Assembly: GCA_949130495.1 (NCBI GenBank)
Contig: OX422211.1
Coordinates: forward strand, 633,859,217 to 633,923,216
DNA from: Sambucus nigra
Lineage: Eukaryota; Streptophyta; Magnoliopsida; Dipsacales; Adoxaceae
Reading direction: 5' to 3'
Length of the DNA: 64,000 bases
This document shows positions 11,133 through 21,340 of the stretch, one piece after another. The first letter of the stretch is position 1. Each line of letters begins with the position of its first letter. The notes below the pieces were generated by a model. The model ran no database searches. It was not told the DNA's origin and worked only from the letters and a program-made list of their open reading frames with translations. The position numbers and the translations under genes were made by a program.

Positions 11133-11482
11133 ATGCCGCCTGTGAGAGGTAGACTGGCTAAAGCAGCAACGAGAGATGAGGAGAGAGAGACGCATTAGGA
11201 GCTAAGCGTACTGCAACTGTAACAACTGCAGGAGATGATATCGACTGCACAGGTGGCAGAGATTGTGGCCCAGGTAGTCAATGCGGCCATGACTGCCATG
11301 GCAGTCCACTTTCCATAGAATCAGCAATAACCATTAGTGAAACTCGACGTTCAGGCCCACCCGGGGCCTTCCAAGTGGTAGAGAGCGAGAGAAGCAATTC
11401 AGAAGGGTCACCCATCGGAGTTTCAGGGTAATTCAGATGTATTAGTGGCCAGTCAGATGAAAAAGGACATACAAACACTTGC
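11133..11482 (+). pseudogene. gag of element B, first half (broken)
   Basis: Starts ATGCCGCCTGTGAGAGG, the usual MPP start of Tekay-type Gag. It continues with recognisable Gag sequence (EIVAQVVNAAMTAMA, HPSEFQGNSDV) but has several stops. It is cut at 11482 by the CACTA transposon and resumes at 20491. Confidence 0.7.
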
Positions 11483-11660
11483 CATTACACCATATTGGCT
11501 ATTTTTTAACTAATAGATTATTTAATTTGTAAGTGTTTATAACACTTATAAAATTTACAACGGTTTTGGACACTTACAAATTTTGTAAGTGTTCAAAAAC
11601 GTTGTAAAGTTTATGATTTTATTATTTCCAGAGCTAAAAGAGTAACATAATCTTAAAAAG
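11483..11660. repeat. CACTA left terminus and subterminal repeats
   Basis: CATTACACCATATTGG, then units such as TTTGTAAGTGTTTATAACAC and TTTGTAAGTGTTCAAAAACG, alternating in direct and inverted order. Such arrays bind the transposon's own DNA-binding protein in En/Spm. Confidence 0.75.
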
Positions 11661-11860
11661 TGTAAATACCATTTTCCCTCCCTCGTCTCAATTCTCCCTC
11701 CAAACTAAAGTCGAAGATTTTCCTTCAAACTGAGATAGCGGACCAAAATCGCAAACCAAAATCGCACTTCGATTCAGGTAACACCTAATCTCAGATTTTT
11801 TTTCAATCAAAACCTAATCTCATATTTAGGTAAAATTGAATTTTGATTCTTTAAATTCTC
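11661..11860 (+). other. leader-like sequence at the left end of the CACTA element
   Basis: Pyrimidine-rich stretch (CCCTCCCTCGTCTC and similar), then CGATTCAGGTAACACC, which looks like an exon end and splice donor. This resembles the promoter and leader of a CACTA transposase gene, but no coding exon could be joined to it. Confidence 0.3.
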
Positions 11861-11864
11861 ATAT

Positions 11865-11960
11865 GTTTTTTTTCAATCGACATATATCTCTCTCTGATTC
11901 TTATAATACAAGTATAACTCTCTCTCTCGCTTTTTGTTCCTATATATATGCGTATGTATG

Positions 11961-12004
<44 letters not shown>

Positions 12005-12760
12005 AATATTGATGTGTGTGTAAACATGTAGTTATGCGTGTGTAAATGTAAATCTGTAGTCTGTATAATCATCTATAGATGTTATAGGTACAAGAAATGT
12101 GTTTAGATTATTGTTTTAATTTTATTATTAGGTTTATATTATTTAAATGAACTTATATGTTGAATAAACTAATAAACCCTAACACAGATGAATTTATAAA
12201 CAATGAACATACTATAAGGATTAATAAGTATACTATTATTCTGTTAGTAAGGTCTGATCTATTATTGTTTGATTATTTGGTTGACAAATATTCTTCACTC
12301 CTTTACCATTAATTACACACGTTATATTTAATGCCTTTAATTGATGTACAATAATTGTAAAATATCTTGTTCCACTGGTGTTTATCTCACCCTAATTCAT
12401 TTGGGCAGTTGTTGATGATAACAAAGACATCGATGTACTTGATCGTGAACTTGATGTAGAACTCATTATTCAGTGGAGGTATACTCTTTTCATTAAAACA
12501 TTATTTTGCTACGTCTTAATAGTTTATGTTTCAGCCCAATTGTTTATGAAATTGTTATCGACGTATAGGGGAAAATATGTCTTATTTCACTGCAGTATAG
12601 GCAAGAAAGTATTGACCACTTTGTGTTGTTTGAGTGGTTCCACATCAAAATTGACCCTCCAACAGAACACTTTATCGGTTTGCATTGTTCTTTTAGTATT
12701 TATCCCAAAATTTTATATATTCTTACAGAATATTGAACATTCTTGGCAACACATTTTCTC
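11865..12760. other. unassigned CACTA interior with (TA)n tract
   Basis: A TA repeat spans about 11961-12001. A frame at 12540-12803 has no recognisable domain. A 27-base exact match with 14095-14121 occurs at 12573-12599; the second copy is LINE endonuclease sequence, so a small third LINE scrap is possible here. Confidence 0.4.
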
Positions 12761-12781
12761 TAATTTTCCTACCACAATCAG

Positions 12782-13099
12782 GTTCTCGACACAACTGCAA
12801 TGATCGGGGTTATACTCTTAAGGTACAACGGGAGTGGTGGTGATATCGGATTTGACACTTCTCAATGGCCAGTGGTAATGCCTATGTGCCTGATATGGAG
12901 ATGACCAAGTGGTTTGATACCAACCAGTAAGTTTTTATAAAACCACTCCTATTAATTTAATGCAAACAAAGATAAATAATAATAGTTTTTCATGTTTTGA
13001 TACATCCATTTTACTATCCCCGAGTTGGGACCTGATGTGATGTTTTCATATGCTTCCCACAAGAAAGTGAACGAATACAAGGACGCTAAGGCATTATGT
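12782..13099 (+). pseudogene. METS-like fragment: captured fragment of cobalamin-independent methionine synthase
   Basis: Exon-like piece 12782-12926 follows CACAATCAG, an intron acceptor. It reads [20 protein letters not shown], then, after a one-base shift near 12864, [23 protein letters not shown] follows at 12927. A second piece, 13001-13099, reads [19 protein letters not shown] then [10 protein letters not shown] before TAA. These match the N-terminal half of plant MetE-type methionine synthase, which makes methionine from homocysteine and methyl-tetrahydrofolate. The intron-like gap shows that genomic DNA, not cDNA, was copied. The piece has a frameshift and lacks the rest of the gene. 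Confidence 0.85.
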
Positions 13100-13176
13100 T
13101 AATGTTTTTCAATTGTTGACCTTTAATTAGTTGTATTATTGGACATGATCACTAAATCCGATGTCAAAAATTAAGA

Positions 13177-13242
13177 ATGAATATGTCTCGTACTCAGTTC
13201 CCAATGGGTTTGAGAGTTCTTGTTGTGGGTGATGGAAAATAT
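13177..13242 (+). pseudogene. possible captured fragment of a type-B response regulator receiver domain
   Basis: From ATG 13177 the frame reads MNMSRTQFPMGLRVLVVGDG. Plant type-B response regulators (cytokinin signalling) typically begin the receiver domain with F-P-x-G-L-R-V-L-V-V-D-D-D. Here the acidic pair is changed (GDG), and similarity ends after about 20 residues. The fragment is short, so chance cannot be excluded. Confidence 0.45.
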
Positions 13243-13610
13243 ACTCCTATACAATGTAAGATCAGTATTTGCTCCCGATGAATCTATAATAAGCTTAGAA
13301 ACATGGGTGGTCATTGGATTTGTTTTAGAAAGAAAAGTCAAATATAATAATTTGAGGAATTATGACTTTTAACATAGTTTTACGCCATGAGTCACACGAA
13401 GGGCTCTCATACAATTAAACATTGAATAACAAGTACTATATCTTAGATTTTTATGGTAAAAACAATCTACTACTAATGAGCTCAATAATTTAGTGAAACT
13501 CCTGATATCTTTGAGGCATGATTATATGGTGTTTGCTTAAATTATGGCCTACGATAGTCTGGGATCACCTCAATCTATTTTGCTTATCTACTTTTGTTAT
13601 ATTCGAAACC
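13243..13610. other. unassigned CACTA interior
   Basis: AT-rich, stops in all frames, no domain recognised. It separates the response-regulator-like scrap from the LINE remnant. Confidence 0.4.
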
Positions 13611-14690
13611 AAAAAGAGAAGTAGAATATATGGCTAATGCTTTAATTCCTTAGATGCAAAATAAATATAGTCCATTGTTAGATGAAGAGGGGTATACCAC
13701 TATCCTAACCAATTCCTAATAGAAGAAGTTAAATGAAAGAATTAGGAAGTAAATTCAAGCTCAAGATGGTTATAATTTGAGAAGTTCTTCTTCCACTTCC
13801 AAATGAAGTTGATATACTGTAATATAAGGTGAGTGAGCAATCCTCATTCTAAAAATATGCTCAATACACGGGCTATGTAATATAGACCAGAGATTCTTTG
13901 TGTTGTTGAACCTGAGGTGAGTTTCAACTTGTTCTTTATGAGATTTTCCAAAGTTGTGGTTTGAAGCTACTTTGTGTCAATAATAGGCGAAGTTTATTGC
14001 CTAATTTGTGGATCTTATAGTCTGTGAGAATCAACTAACACTCAATTATTAATATATCCTCTCAACAAATAACTTTTGCTTATAAAATTGAGGGAAATAT
14101 GTCTTATTTCACTGCAGTATATGCTTCCACTGATTAGGTTACCAAAAGAAAGTTGTCGGATGAATTTGATATGCTTAGTATCCAAATTTCAGAGCCTTAG
14201 ATGTCTATTGGAGATTTTAATCGTGTGAGAGGTGACCATAAATGCAAAGGTTCTAGATTCATATGTGCTCATACCTCTGCATACTTCAACAACATGATTA
14301 ATTAGTGTCGGTTTGCTGAAATTGACACTAAAGGCTTTTTTTCACATGGAAGAAAGCTAATTTTCTGTCCTTATTAATTATGTAATTCCTAATTTTATCT
14401 CTAGAAATAATACTAATTTTTTTAAATCATTACCTTATTTCGATTAAATCAAATCCACTATGTCCTCTATGGAATCTTCTGATGCTCTAGGCCCTAATGG
14501 AATTGGGGGATTGTTTTTACCTAGAATGTTGGGACATTGTTGGTACAGATGTGTACAAGGAAATTTCTAGCTTCTTTATCCAAAAATAGTTTCTTCCTAG
14601 ATTCAACCTAAATTGAGTAATCATATTATTGTATTGTTAAAAGGTCCCTCTGTTTTATCACTTTAAAGGAGGTACATGGTTAAGAAAAGT
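13611..14690 (+). mobile_element. LINE (L1-type) remnant 1: ORF1 end, endonuclease, start of RT
   Basis: From about 13812 the translation gives SNPHSKNMLNTRAM, then RPEILCVVEPEVSF (endonuclease N-terminus), then MSYFTAVYAS near 14100 and MSIGDFNRVRGD near 14200 (the conserved GDFN box). Around 14480-14690 it matches the RT start (CWDIVGTDVYKEISSFFIQK). Many stops and shifts. Upstream, KYSPLLDEEGYTT (about 13660) looks like the tail of ORF1. It breaks off inside RT, with no poly-A tail. Confidence 0.75.
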
Positions 14691-15600
14691 GTCATTATAT
14701 ACGTTCATAGACTTTCTGAGTGATACATAGGTAAAGTTTTTTTCCCTGTTTAGTTTTATGTATTCTTAGTGTAAAATTCAATATATTTTTAACGATCTTG
14801 ATTTATAATAGTAGGGAATTTGGGGTTGATTTTGATCATTGATGGCGGAGATGATTGGGCCAAGGTTGTACAGTTGTTGTAAAATTCAAATTTTTTTTGA
14901 ATGTTAAACACCATTAACAAAAGGTATGTAATTTGACAAAAGCTTGATATTTCATTATTTTTCATTAGTGTAGTCTATTGTTTCCTTCTAATTATGATTA
15001 GGGTACAAACTATGACAAAAGTTTTATATATCCTTTTATCATGTTTTTTTTTGGATAAATAATAGAGCAGAATTTAATCAAACTATGTATTAGTTATGAC
15101 CAAGTTAGTTATAATTAGACATCCCACTCAAATCCTTTGTTTGAAACTTTGTATCATAAGAATTTCGTAGTTTTATACACTATACATGAAATCCATATTA
15201 ATGCCTAACAAATAACAACCGTGATTCAGTAAATCATTACCCTTGTTTTGCTTAATTACATTATAATGCACGCATGGCATGACATGGGCATGGTTATAAA
15301 GTTATAGGGGGAAAAAGTTTGAATATTTGGTTGGTTACAAATATTCAAACATTTATTGTGTCTTGTCACCTTAATAGTGATGAAATATTGATTATGATCA
15401 GAGGTAAATGATTGCGAACATCATCGGGTACTAGTAATAAAGAAGTGGATCTCCTTCTTCCTGGCACATCAAGGTATCATTCATTTATATTTGAAGAAGA
15501 TGATTTGCATTATATTATATTGTTGGAAGATTATTATATAAAGAATGTAACATTCGCGCAATTGAGTCGTGTTTTGCATAGCAACTAAATATCATGTACC
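14691..15600. other. unassigned CACTA interior
   Basis: About 900 bases of AT-rich sequence with no frame over 60 codons and no domain recognised. Its right end may hold a decayed LINE ORF1 start. Confidence 0.35.
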
Positions 15601-16935
15601 TGTTCAATGACAAATAAGATGTGTTTGCTTAGTTCCTTTCTTGGACACCCATGTTGAAATTCAGAGTTTCTTTCTCTTTTAAGAAATAAGCACGACAAGG
15701 GTTTGTATTGAGCTGAACTTATCTAAAGAGAGAATCAAGAATGTATGTATAGGATGTGGGGAAGGAGGATTCTGGCAAGAAATTCAGTACAAAGAAATCC
15801 CCTCATATTGTAAGTTCTGCTACAGAAATGGTCATGAAATTACCCAATAACAAAATACAAAAAGTAAATAAGACAGCCGATCCTCCAATATGTCAAGAAA
15901 ACTGATATCGCAGCAGTGGATTTGCACATAACTACTGAGCAAAAAATAAAGCCTCACCTACCTAATTTGGCCTTGTCCACAATTCTCTAAAAGCCCTTGA
16001 GGAGTACGCCAGTAGGTAAAATATTGGAAAATGAAAAAGTGATTACTAAGAATCTCAATTATGTGGATACAGACCCGGTGATAATTGGACCCGGGGACTC
16101 AACTGATGCTCTAGATGACACAAGTATCATTACCAAGTCTACTAAAAATAGGACATGGATTTCTTCTAATCACAGTCATGATGCGACCACTGAACCTTAT
16201 CTAATCAACCTTATAGCATCTGATGGAATGAAATAATTATTCCTCCACCACCCAAGGCTTACAGGAGTTTTTTAAAAACTTTTCTGTTCAGTATGCTTTC
16301 CTATAAAAACCAGTTTCTAATGGATTTGTAACTGTCAAGAAAAATCATGGGAAGAAACAAATTGTTCCTTCAAACCCCACCATCCTTACAAAATCAACTT
16401 CAATAATTACAAAAGATTATTTCTCCAATCTGTCTCAATGATCAGAACACTTTTTTGGAATGCTAGAGGAGTGCGAAATAAACTCACTATTATAAGACTA
16501 AAGAAATTATCCAATAAGTACGTCTTAGAGGTTATTGTTTTGCTGGAACCTAAAGTCGAGTTACTTATGTTCTCAGACCTGTGTAAGAGGTTAAATTTTC
16601 GTGTTGGGGTATATAATGATTGTATTTCAATTTGGGTTCTTTGGAAACATTATTGGGAGGTGAATCCCATTACCATACATGCTCAATTTATGTCGATTAA
16701 CATTAAATATTACCACATGCCCTGCCTAATTTAAATAATGGCAATTTATGATAGTTGGGATAGGAAAATTAAGTGGGACATTTGGTAGGGCATCATGGAT
16801 TTGGCATATTCTTCTTTTGATCCCGTCATTATTAGTGGAGACTTTAATATTGTGATAGGCAAATTAAGTTGGGATAGGCAAATTATTCAATCGTCTTCTC
16901 ATATTGCTCCATCAATCGACTTAGTTCAATCGGTT
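15601..16935 (+). mobile_element. LINE remnant 2: ORF1 zinc knuckle and endonuclease N-terminus
   Basis: Near 15710-15850 the translation reads RVCIELNLSKERIKNVCIGC, then PSYCKFCYRNGHEIT, the zinc knuckle at the end of plant LINE ORF1 (DUF4283 type). An ORF1 tail frame runs 15997-16236. ORF2 begins at 16438 with MIRTLFWNARGVRNKLTIIR, the endonuclease start, and SGDFNIVIGKLSWD (the GDFN box) appears near 16830. It stops before RT. It overlaps remnant 1 in domain content, so these are two different copies. Confidence 0.8.
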
Positions 16936-17120
16936 TAGTTCCTTTCTTGGAAACCCGTGTTAAAGTTTGCTTAGTTCCTTTCTTGATTCCATCTTGCATC
17001 TATTTTCTTAGTTCTAAATGTCAGTAAATCCTAATTGGATGCACTTTTATTTCTCATTTGGCATATGTTTTTTATCTAGGTTACCTGAAATGAATCAGCC
17101 TTGGTATCTTGATTTTGCAG

Positions 17121-17310
17121 GTACATTCAGGATGTAAAAAAAAGAGTACATTAGATACAGAAAGAGCAGAACTTGCTCTTGCAATTCTCTCTGAACAAAG
17201 CTGAAGCCATGGACAAGATATGCAGAGCAATACAATATGGTTCTAAATTTTTTAGTAATGGAGAGTGTGGCACAACCCAGAATGTTGACAAATCCATTAG
17301 TAATTCATAG
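17121..17310 (+). pseudogene. PEX11-like fragment: captured fragment of PEX11 (peroxisome proliferation membrane protein)
   Basis: Follows TTGATTTTGCAG (17109-17120), a good intron acceptor. The translation gives STLDTERAELALAIL, then, after a small frameshift, NKAEAMDKICRAIQYGSKFF and TTQNVDKSIS, before TAG at 17308. This is the N-terminal part of the plant PEX11 C/D/E type, which acts in peroxisome membrane elongation and division. A short A-rich insertion sits at the presumed start (GATGTAAAAAAAAGAG). Only this exon is present, so it is a dead fragment picked up with part of the preceding intron. Confidence 0.85.
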
Positions 17311-17760
17311 TAAGGTGCTAAAATAATTACCAACTATGAAGATATATCATAGTAATTCTTGATTTTATTAGCGTACTTCCCTCTATTCACATAAGTCATA
17401 TAGATCGCCTGCTTAGCCTGACATGCTAATGTGACTGTATATGCAAGCCATTATTGTCCACAATCCAATATTGATGTCCGCCAAAAGTTCTTGCATGAGA
17501 TACTAAATTATGAGGTCACATTGTTTTGATTTTGAATATTTTGATGTGCATTTTAATGTTGGGTTTTGTTTTTGTTTTTGTTTTTCTTTTTTCAAATGAT
17601 TCATACTTGTTATAATGTTACTGGAGTCATATGTATCTTTTCTTTCTTTTTGTCATATATTCTTCATTGATGCGAAGAACTTTATTGTTACATTTTGTTT
17701 TTACACATTGTGTGTCATTAAGACTTGTTTGTAATTTATACTGATGCACACGTGTAATTC
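17311..17760. other. unassigned CACTA interior
   Basis: AT-rich DNA after the PEX11 piece. No continuing PEX11 exon was found and no other domain is seen. Confidence 0.4.
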
Positions 17761-18300
17761 GGACCCTAGGAGCACATGCTAGTGAGTGGTAGTTTAGGAT
17801 AAGGAAGGGATAAAGACAATTTTTATTATTTTTGTGTTTGTAAAGTTTAGGGATGTAGCTGTAATGTAGGAGTTATATTACCACTAGTCTTTATCTTTCC
17901 TCTTAAGTATTTGATTTTGTTGAGTTAGTAGGTTCATTTCTAGACAACCCTCCTTTACTTGCAATTTAAAAAGGTATCCTTATTTTGTAAAGCTCATTTT
18001 AATAATGTATCTCGATTTTAGAATTTCTTTGTGTTGATTTCTATTGCGTGCTCCCACAAATTCTACTAAAAGTGGTATCAAAGTGGGGTTTGCTCATGGA
18101 GTTGTGTTGTTTTATGTTCAAAACAAAAGCAATTACAAAAACACGCAAGATGACAGAATCAGAATAAAGGATGGAAAGGATTGAGAAAATGATGGAGGCA
18201 GTTCTACAACATACCATTGTCGTCTGAGAAGCCTTTACTTGGGGTTGAGAAATCAGGTTCTATCTCTTCTGCACCTATGCAAACATTTTAAGGTCTGTTT
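17761..18300 (+). repeat. possible small LTR end with primer-binding site
   Basis: TGGTATCAAAGTGGGG at 18074-18089 resembles a methionine-tRNA primer site with changes, after an LTR-like end (GCGTGCTCCCACAAATTC). Downstream, a degraded gag-like stretch contains MERIEKMMEAVL. It may be a relic of a short Ty3 or Ty1 element. The evidence is thin. Confidence 0.3.
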
Positions 18301-18990
18301 ATATTATCTATATACATATATGGGTCATGTTTTACTTTCACCCGTGTAAGAATAAGAGTATCTACACCTGCTAATAATTTTTTTTCAGATTCATATTTCC
18401 TTGAATTTCAACCATTATAATAAATAATCATGTCACATTGATTATGCATGCCAAAAATGAAATTGATCTGATGTGTATACGAGGGCCCCGTGGGTATAGT
18501 TGTATTATGTTAATTAAACATTTTCATTTTCATGTTCTTTTTAGGTTATATCCTTATTTAGTGTTAGTAAGATCACTAGAGGGTAGTATTCCGTATAATT
18601 ATTCTTATAACATGCCCTCCTTGGTCTTTTTTACTTTTTAGGGTGATCATGGCTAACAAGATAACTTAGCCCACAAATGAGGCCTTTGGAGAATCATTGC
18701 ATTTAAAAGAAGCCTTTAATTCTAAATTGTGTGTATTATGGTCAATAATAAGTCAATCCAACGCTTGAATTATTTAATTACATACCACAGGGCATAAAAT
18801 TCTTATGTTTTACACCAATGCAAGGGGTTCGCCCTGCACACACGTGTCTATTATTAAGGACACACTGTTTTGTGAAGTCTGTGAAAGGAATTTGATTTTT
18901 AACATCATTGACTTTAGCATATCCATAAATTTCATATTTTCACTTTAGTACCTCCATAATTTTAACATTTTTACTTTAGTGCCTCCATAG
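18301..18990. other. unassigned CACTA interior
   Basis: A 67-codon frame at 18438-18641 has no recognisable domain. The rest is AT-rich and apparently non-coding, probably including intron sequence taken with the amylase fragment. Confidence 0.35.
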
Positions 18991-19001
18991 TTGCCACACA
19001 G

Positions 19002-19252
19002 GAAGCTATTAAGGGGGAATTATGGTGGTTGCCTGATTCTCAAGGGAAGCCATCAGGTGTGATGGGATGGTGGCCTTCAAGAGCTGTCACATTCCTCAAT
19101 AACCATGATATAGGATCAACTCAGGTTGTCTCATTATTTCTCAAATTTTCCTATAAATCAAGCTCATGTTCCTCGAGTAGTGTCTTTTTTCACCTAAATT
19201 TATTTCGTTTTTGCAGGCGCATTGGCCTTTTCCCAGAAATCATATCATGGAG
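19002..19252 (+). pseudogene. AMY-like fragment: captured fragment of alpha-amylase with one intact intron
   Basis: Exon piece 19002-19124 follows TTGCCACACAG and reads [40 protein letters not shown]. The intron 19125-19216 has GT...TTTTTGCAG ends. Exon piece 19217-19252 reads [12 protein letters not shown] and is followed by GTAGAT, another donor. Alpha-amylase (starch hydrolysis, glycoside hydrolase family 13) has the conserved NHDTGSTQ box with the catalytic-site His-Asp; here T is changed to I. The splice phases join the two exons in frame. Only a small central part of the enzyme is present. Confidence 0.88.
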
Positions 19253-19899
19253 GTAGATAAATTTCTCTTTTGTTTAGATTGTATTCTCATCTTAGATAAT
19301 TTTATTAGATTGCACATGCCATATTTCTTAATGAAAATTTATGAGAAGCAATCTGGTTAATAGCAAGGAAAACCTCTACATTGCAATTCTTGTTATCCAC
19401 TATATAGATAACTTTTTGGTCATGTCTCTTTGTAATGGTAACTGTAAAAAATGTGATGTATGAAACCTCTATAACCATGTCACTTTCTTGATAAATTTTC
19501 TTTGGCTTCACTATTCTCGTGTGGACTAAAAAAGTATTGAAATTGCCTAAGTGTCGAAAATTGTAATTTTGCGCGTGGATAGCCACACCCTTGGTCTTGA
19601 AAAAACATTCCAAAATTTTTTTGGATAATCATTTTTCTAGTGTTTATCTCAATTTCATTAATGCTTATATTAAGGGAATGGAATGAATAAACTATGAGTT
19701 CATTGTGGATGCAAGATATTAGAGAGAGAGACGGTGGTGGTAGCATTAATAGAGATGACATTGGAGACTATGGCATTGGGAAATGGTGACGTTATTGAGA
19801 TGGCGGGTTTTTATTTTGGTTTGTGTTTTTTTATTTAATGTACCATTATTAAGTTTTGATTGTCTTAGTACATTTTGTAACGATTTAATAATAATAATA

Positions 19900-19935
<36 letters not shown>

Positions 19936-20040
19936 GCATTGATGTGTTTATTGATGAATTTGTAGTATATATGCAAAGTTTTTATTCTTGCCGAGAATTT
20001 GCTTCCTATTGTCAATGCGAGGGTGGTGACATTTTATGGA
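19253..20040. other. unassigned CACTA interior with (ATT)n repeat
   Basis: A trinucleotide repeat, (AAT/ATT)n, at 19887-19937 creates spurious Ile-rich frames. Nothing else recognised. Confidence 0.4.
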
Positions 20041-20059
20041 TAATTTTTTTTAATATTTT

Positions 20060-20487
20060 AATTTATATAAGGGTTCATAACACTTACAAAAAGAACATTT
20101 TTTCCTTACATATTACTATTTCCAAGTGTTTTGAACAGTTACAAAAAAATAAAAATAAAATCATTTGTAAGTGTTTATAACTATTATAAATTAAAAATGC
20201 TTGTTGAATTTTGCATGTGTTTTGAACACTTGCAAATGAAAATTTTGTAAGCGTTTAAAACACTTGCAAAAGTTAATGTGCAAGTGTTCATGACACTTGC
20301 AATTCTTTTTGTAACGGTTTTCGAAAATGGATATGTGTTTTCAATAAACACTTACAAATGACATTTGTAACGGTTTTGAACACTTGCAATATTTTTACAT
20401 CGCGCCAATTTGTAAGTTTTTTAAACACAAACAAATGGCATTTGTAAGTGTTTAAAACACTTGCAAATCAGTTGTTTTGGTGTAGTG
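20060..20487. repeat. CACTA right terminus and subterminal repeats
   Basis: About ten units of ACACTTGCAAA or its complement TTTGTAAGTGTTT, several as face-to-face pairs (for example near 20445-20468), ending GTTTTGGTGTAGTG. More regular than the left end. Confidence 0.85.
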
Positions 20488-21340
20488 TGCATATGATTGA
20501 GTGTAGTGACACTCAGAAATAGTTCTTAGCGACCTTCAAGCTAGTAGGCGTAGCTTTGTAGTGGTGGGAGTTTGTGACCACAACGGAGGAGAGATTTGTG
20601 ATGACCATTGGGGAGTTTTGAGTGCGGTTTGACCGCAACTATTTTTTGTCTGCTATTCATACAGAGATGCGACGATAGTTTCTCAATGTTTCTTAGGGAA
20701 ATAGGATCGTGGCAAAATACGAGGAAAAGTTTACTCGGTTAGCAAACTTTTTGATAGATAAGGTATACACTGAAGATAAGAGGATGTGTAAGTTCATGGA
20801 TGTACTTACCTGGAGGATCTGACAACACTTGTTGGGTAATCCGGCATTGGAGACATAAGCTGAGATAGTTAATGCAACACTAATTCATTGCCAAGATTAG
20901 TGCCGACACATGAAGAATAGAAAAATAGTGAATGAGTTTAATGAGGCTAGAAGGTATGATGGGAACAGTGCCAGCGGGGCATAACAACAGTAGACGCAGG
21001 ACTCTTAACGGGGGAATCAGGTTAAGAGATTTTAATTCGGAGGTTATCGATCCGAGAGAGGTGAATTCAGGTAGGGTCAGCAGGGCCCTCAACAACAATA
21101 ATAGTATTTCGTCCCTAGGGGCTGCCAGGGCCAAGGGAAGGGCAAGGGAGGCTAGCAAGGACAAGATCAGTGGAAGGAAGGATTTTCTGGGAAGTGTTTC
21201 TTTTGTGGAAAGATAGGCCACAGGAGGAAGAGAGATTTCCCTAAGCGAGGTAGGGGAAACTAAAGGATAAGGTTCTGGATGTACAACCACTACAAAAGTT
21301 GATGTGTTAGTTTAGACGTGAGGATGTCAATCAGGAACCC
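20488..21340 (+). pseudogene. gag of element B, second half (broken)
   Basis: Resumes after TSD TGC in the same sense as 11133-11482. Recognisable Gag pieces: LATFKLVGVAL near 20530, AKYEEKFTRLANFL near 20720, HLLGNPALET near 20830, and a knuckle-like CFFCGKIGH near 21200. Several stops. It matches the Gag of element D (for example 36640-37010). Confidence 0.75.

Larger units (their letters stand above)
11483..20487 (+). mobile_element. CACTA-type DNA transposon carrying host gene fragments
   Basis: 9005 bases flanked by a perfect 3-bp TSD TGC (11480-11482 and 20488-20490). The right end on the minus strand reads CACTACACCAAAACAACTGA, a classic CACTA terminus. The left end reads CATTACACCATATTGGC, one change in the first ten bases. 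Both ends have subterminal repeats built on AAGTGTTT and ACACTTGCAAA. No transposase (TNPD/TNPA type) was recognised, so it is probably non-autonomous. The inside is a mosaic: pieces of methionine synthase, PEX11, alpha-amylase, possibly a response regulator, and two LINE remnants, all on the plus strand. Confidence 0.88.

Noticed and set aside
19480..19761. Minus-strand frames 19305-20015 as possible genes
   Set aside because: Low-complexity composition, no domain, partly encoded by the ATT repeat.
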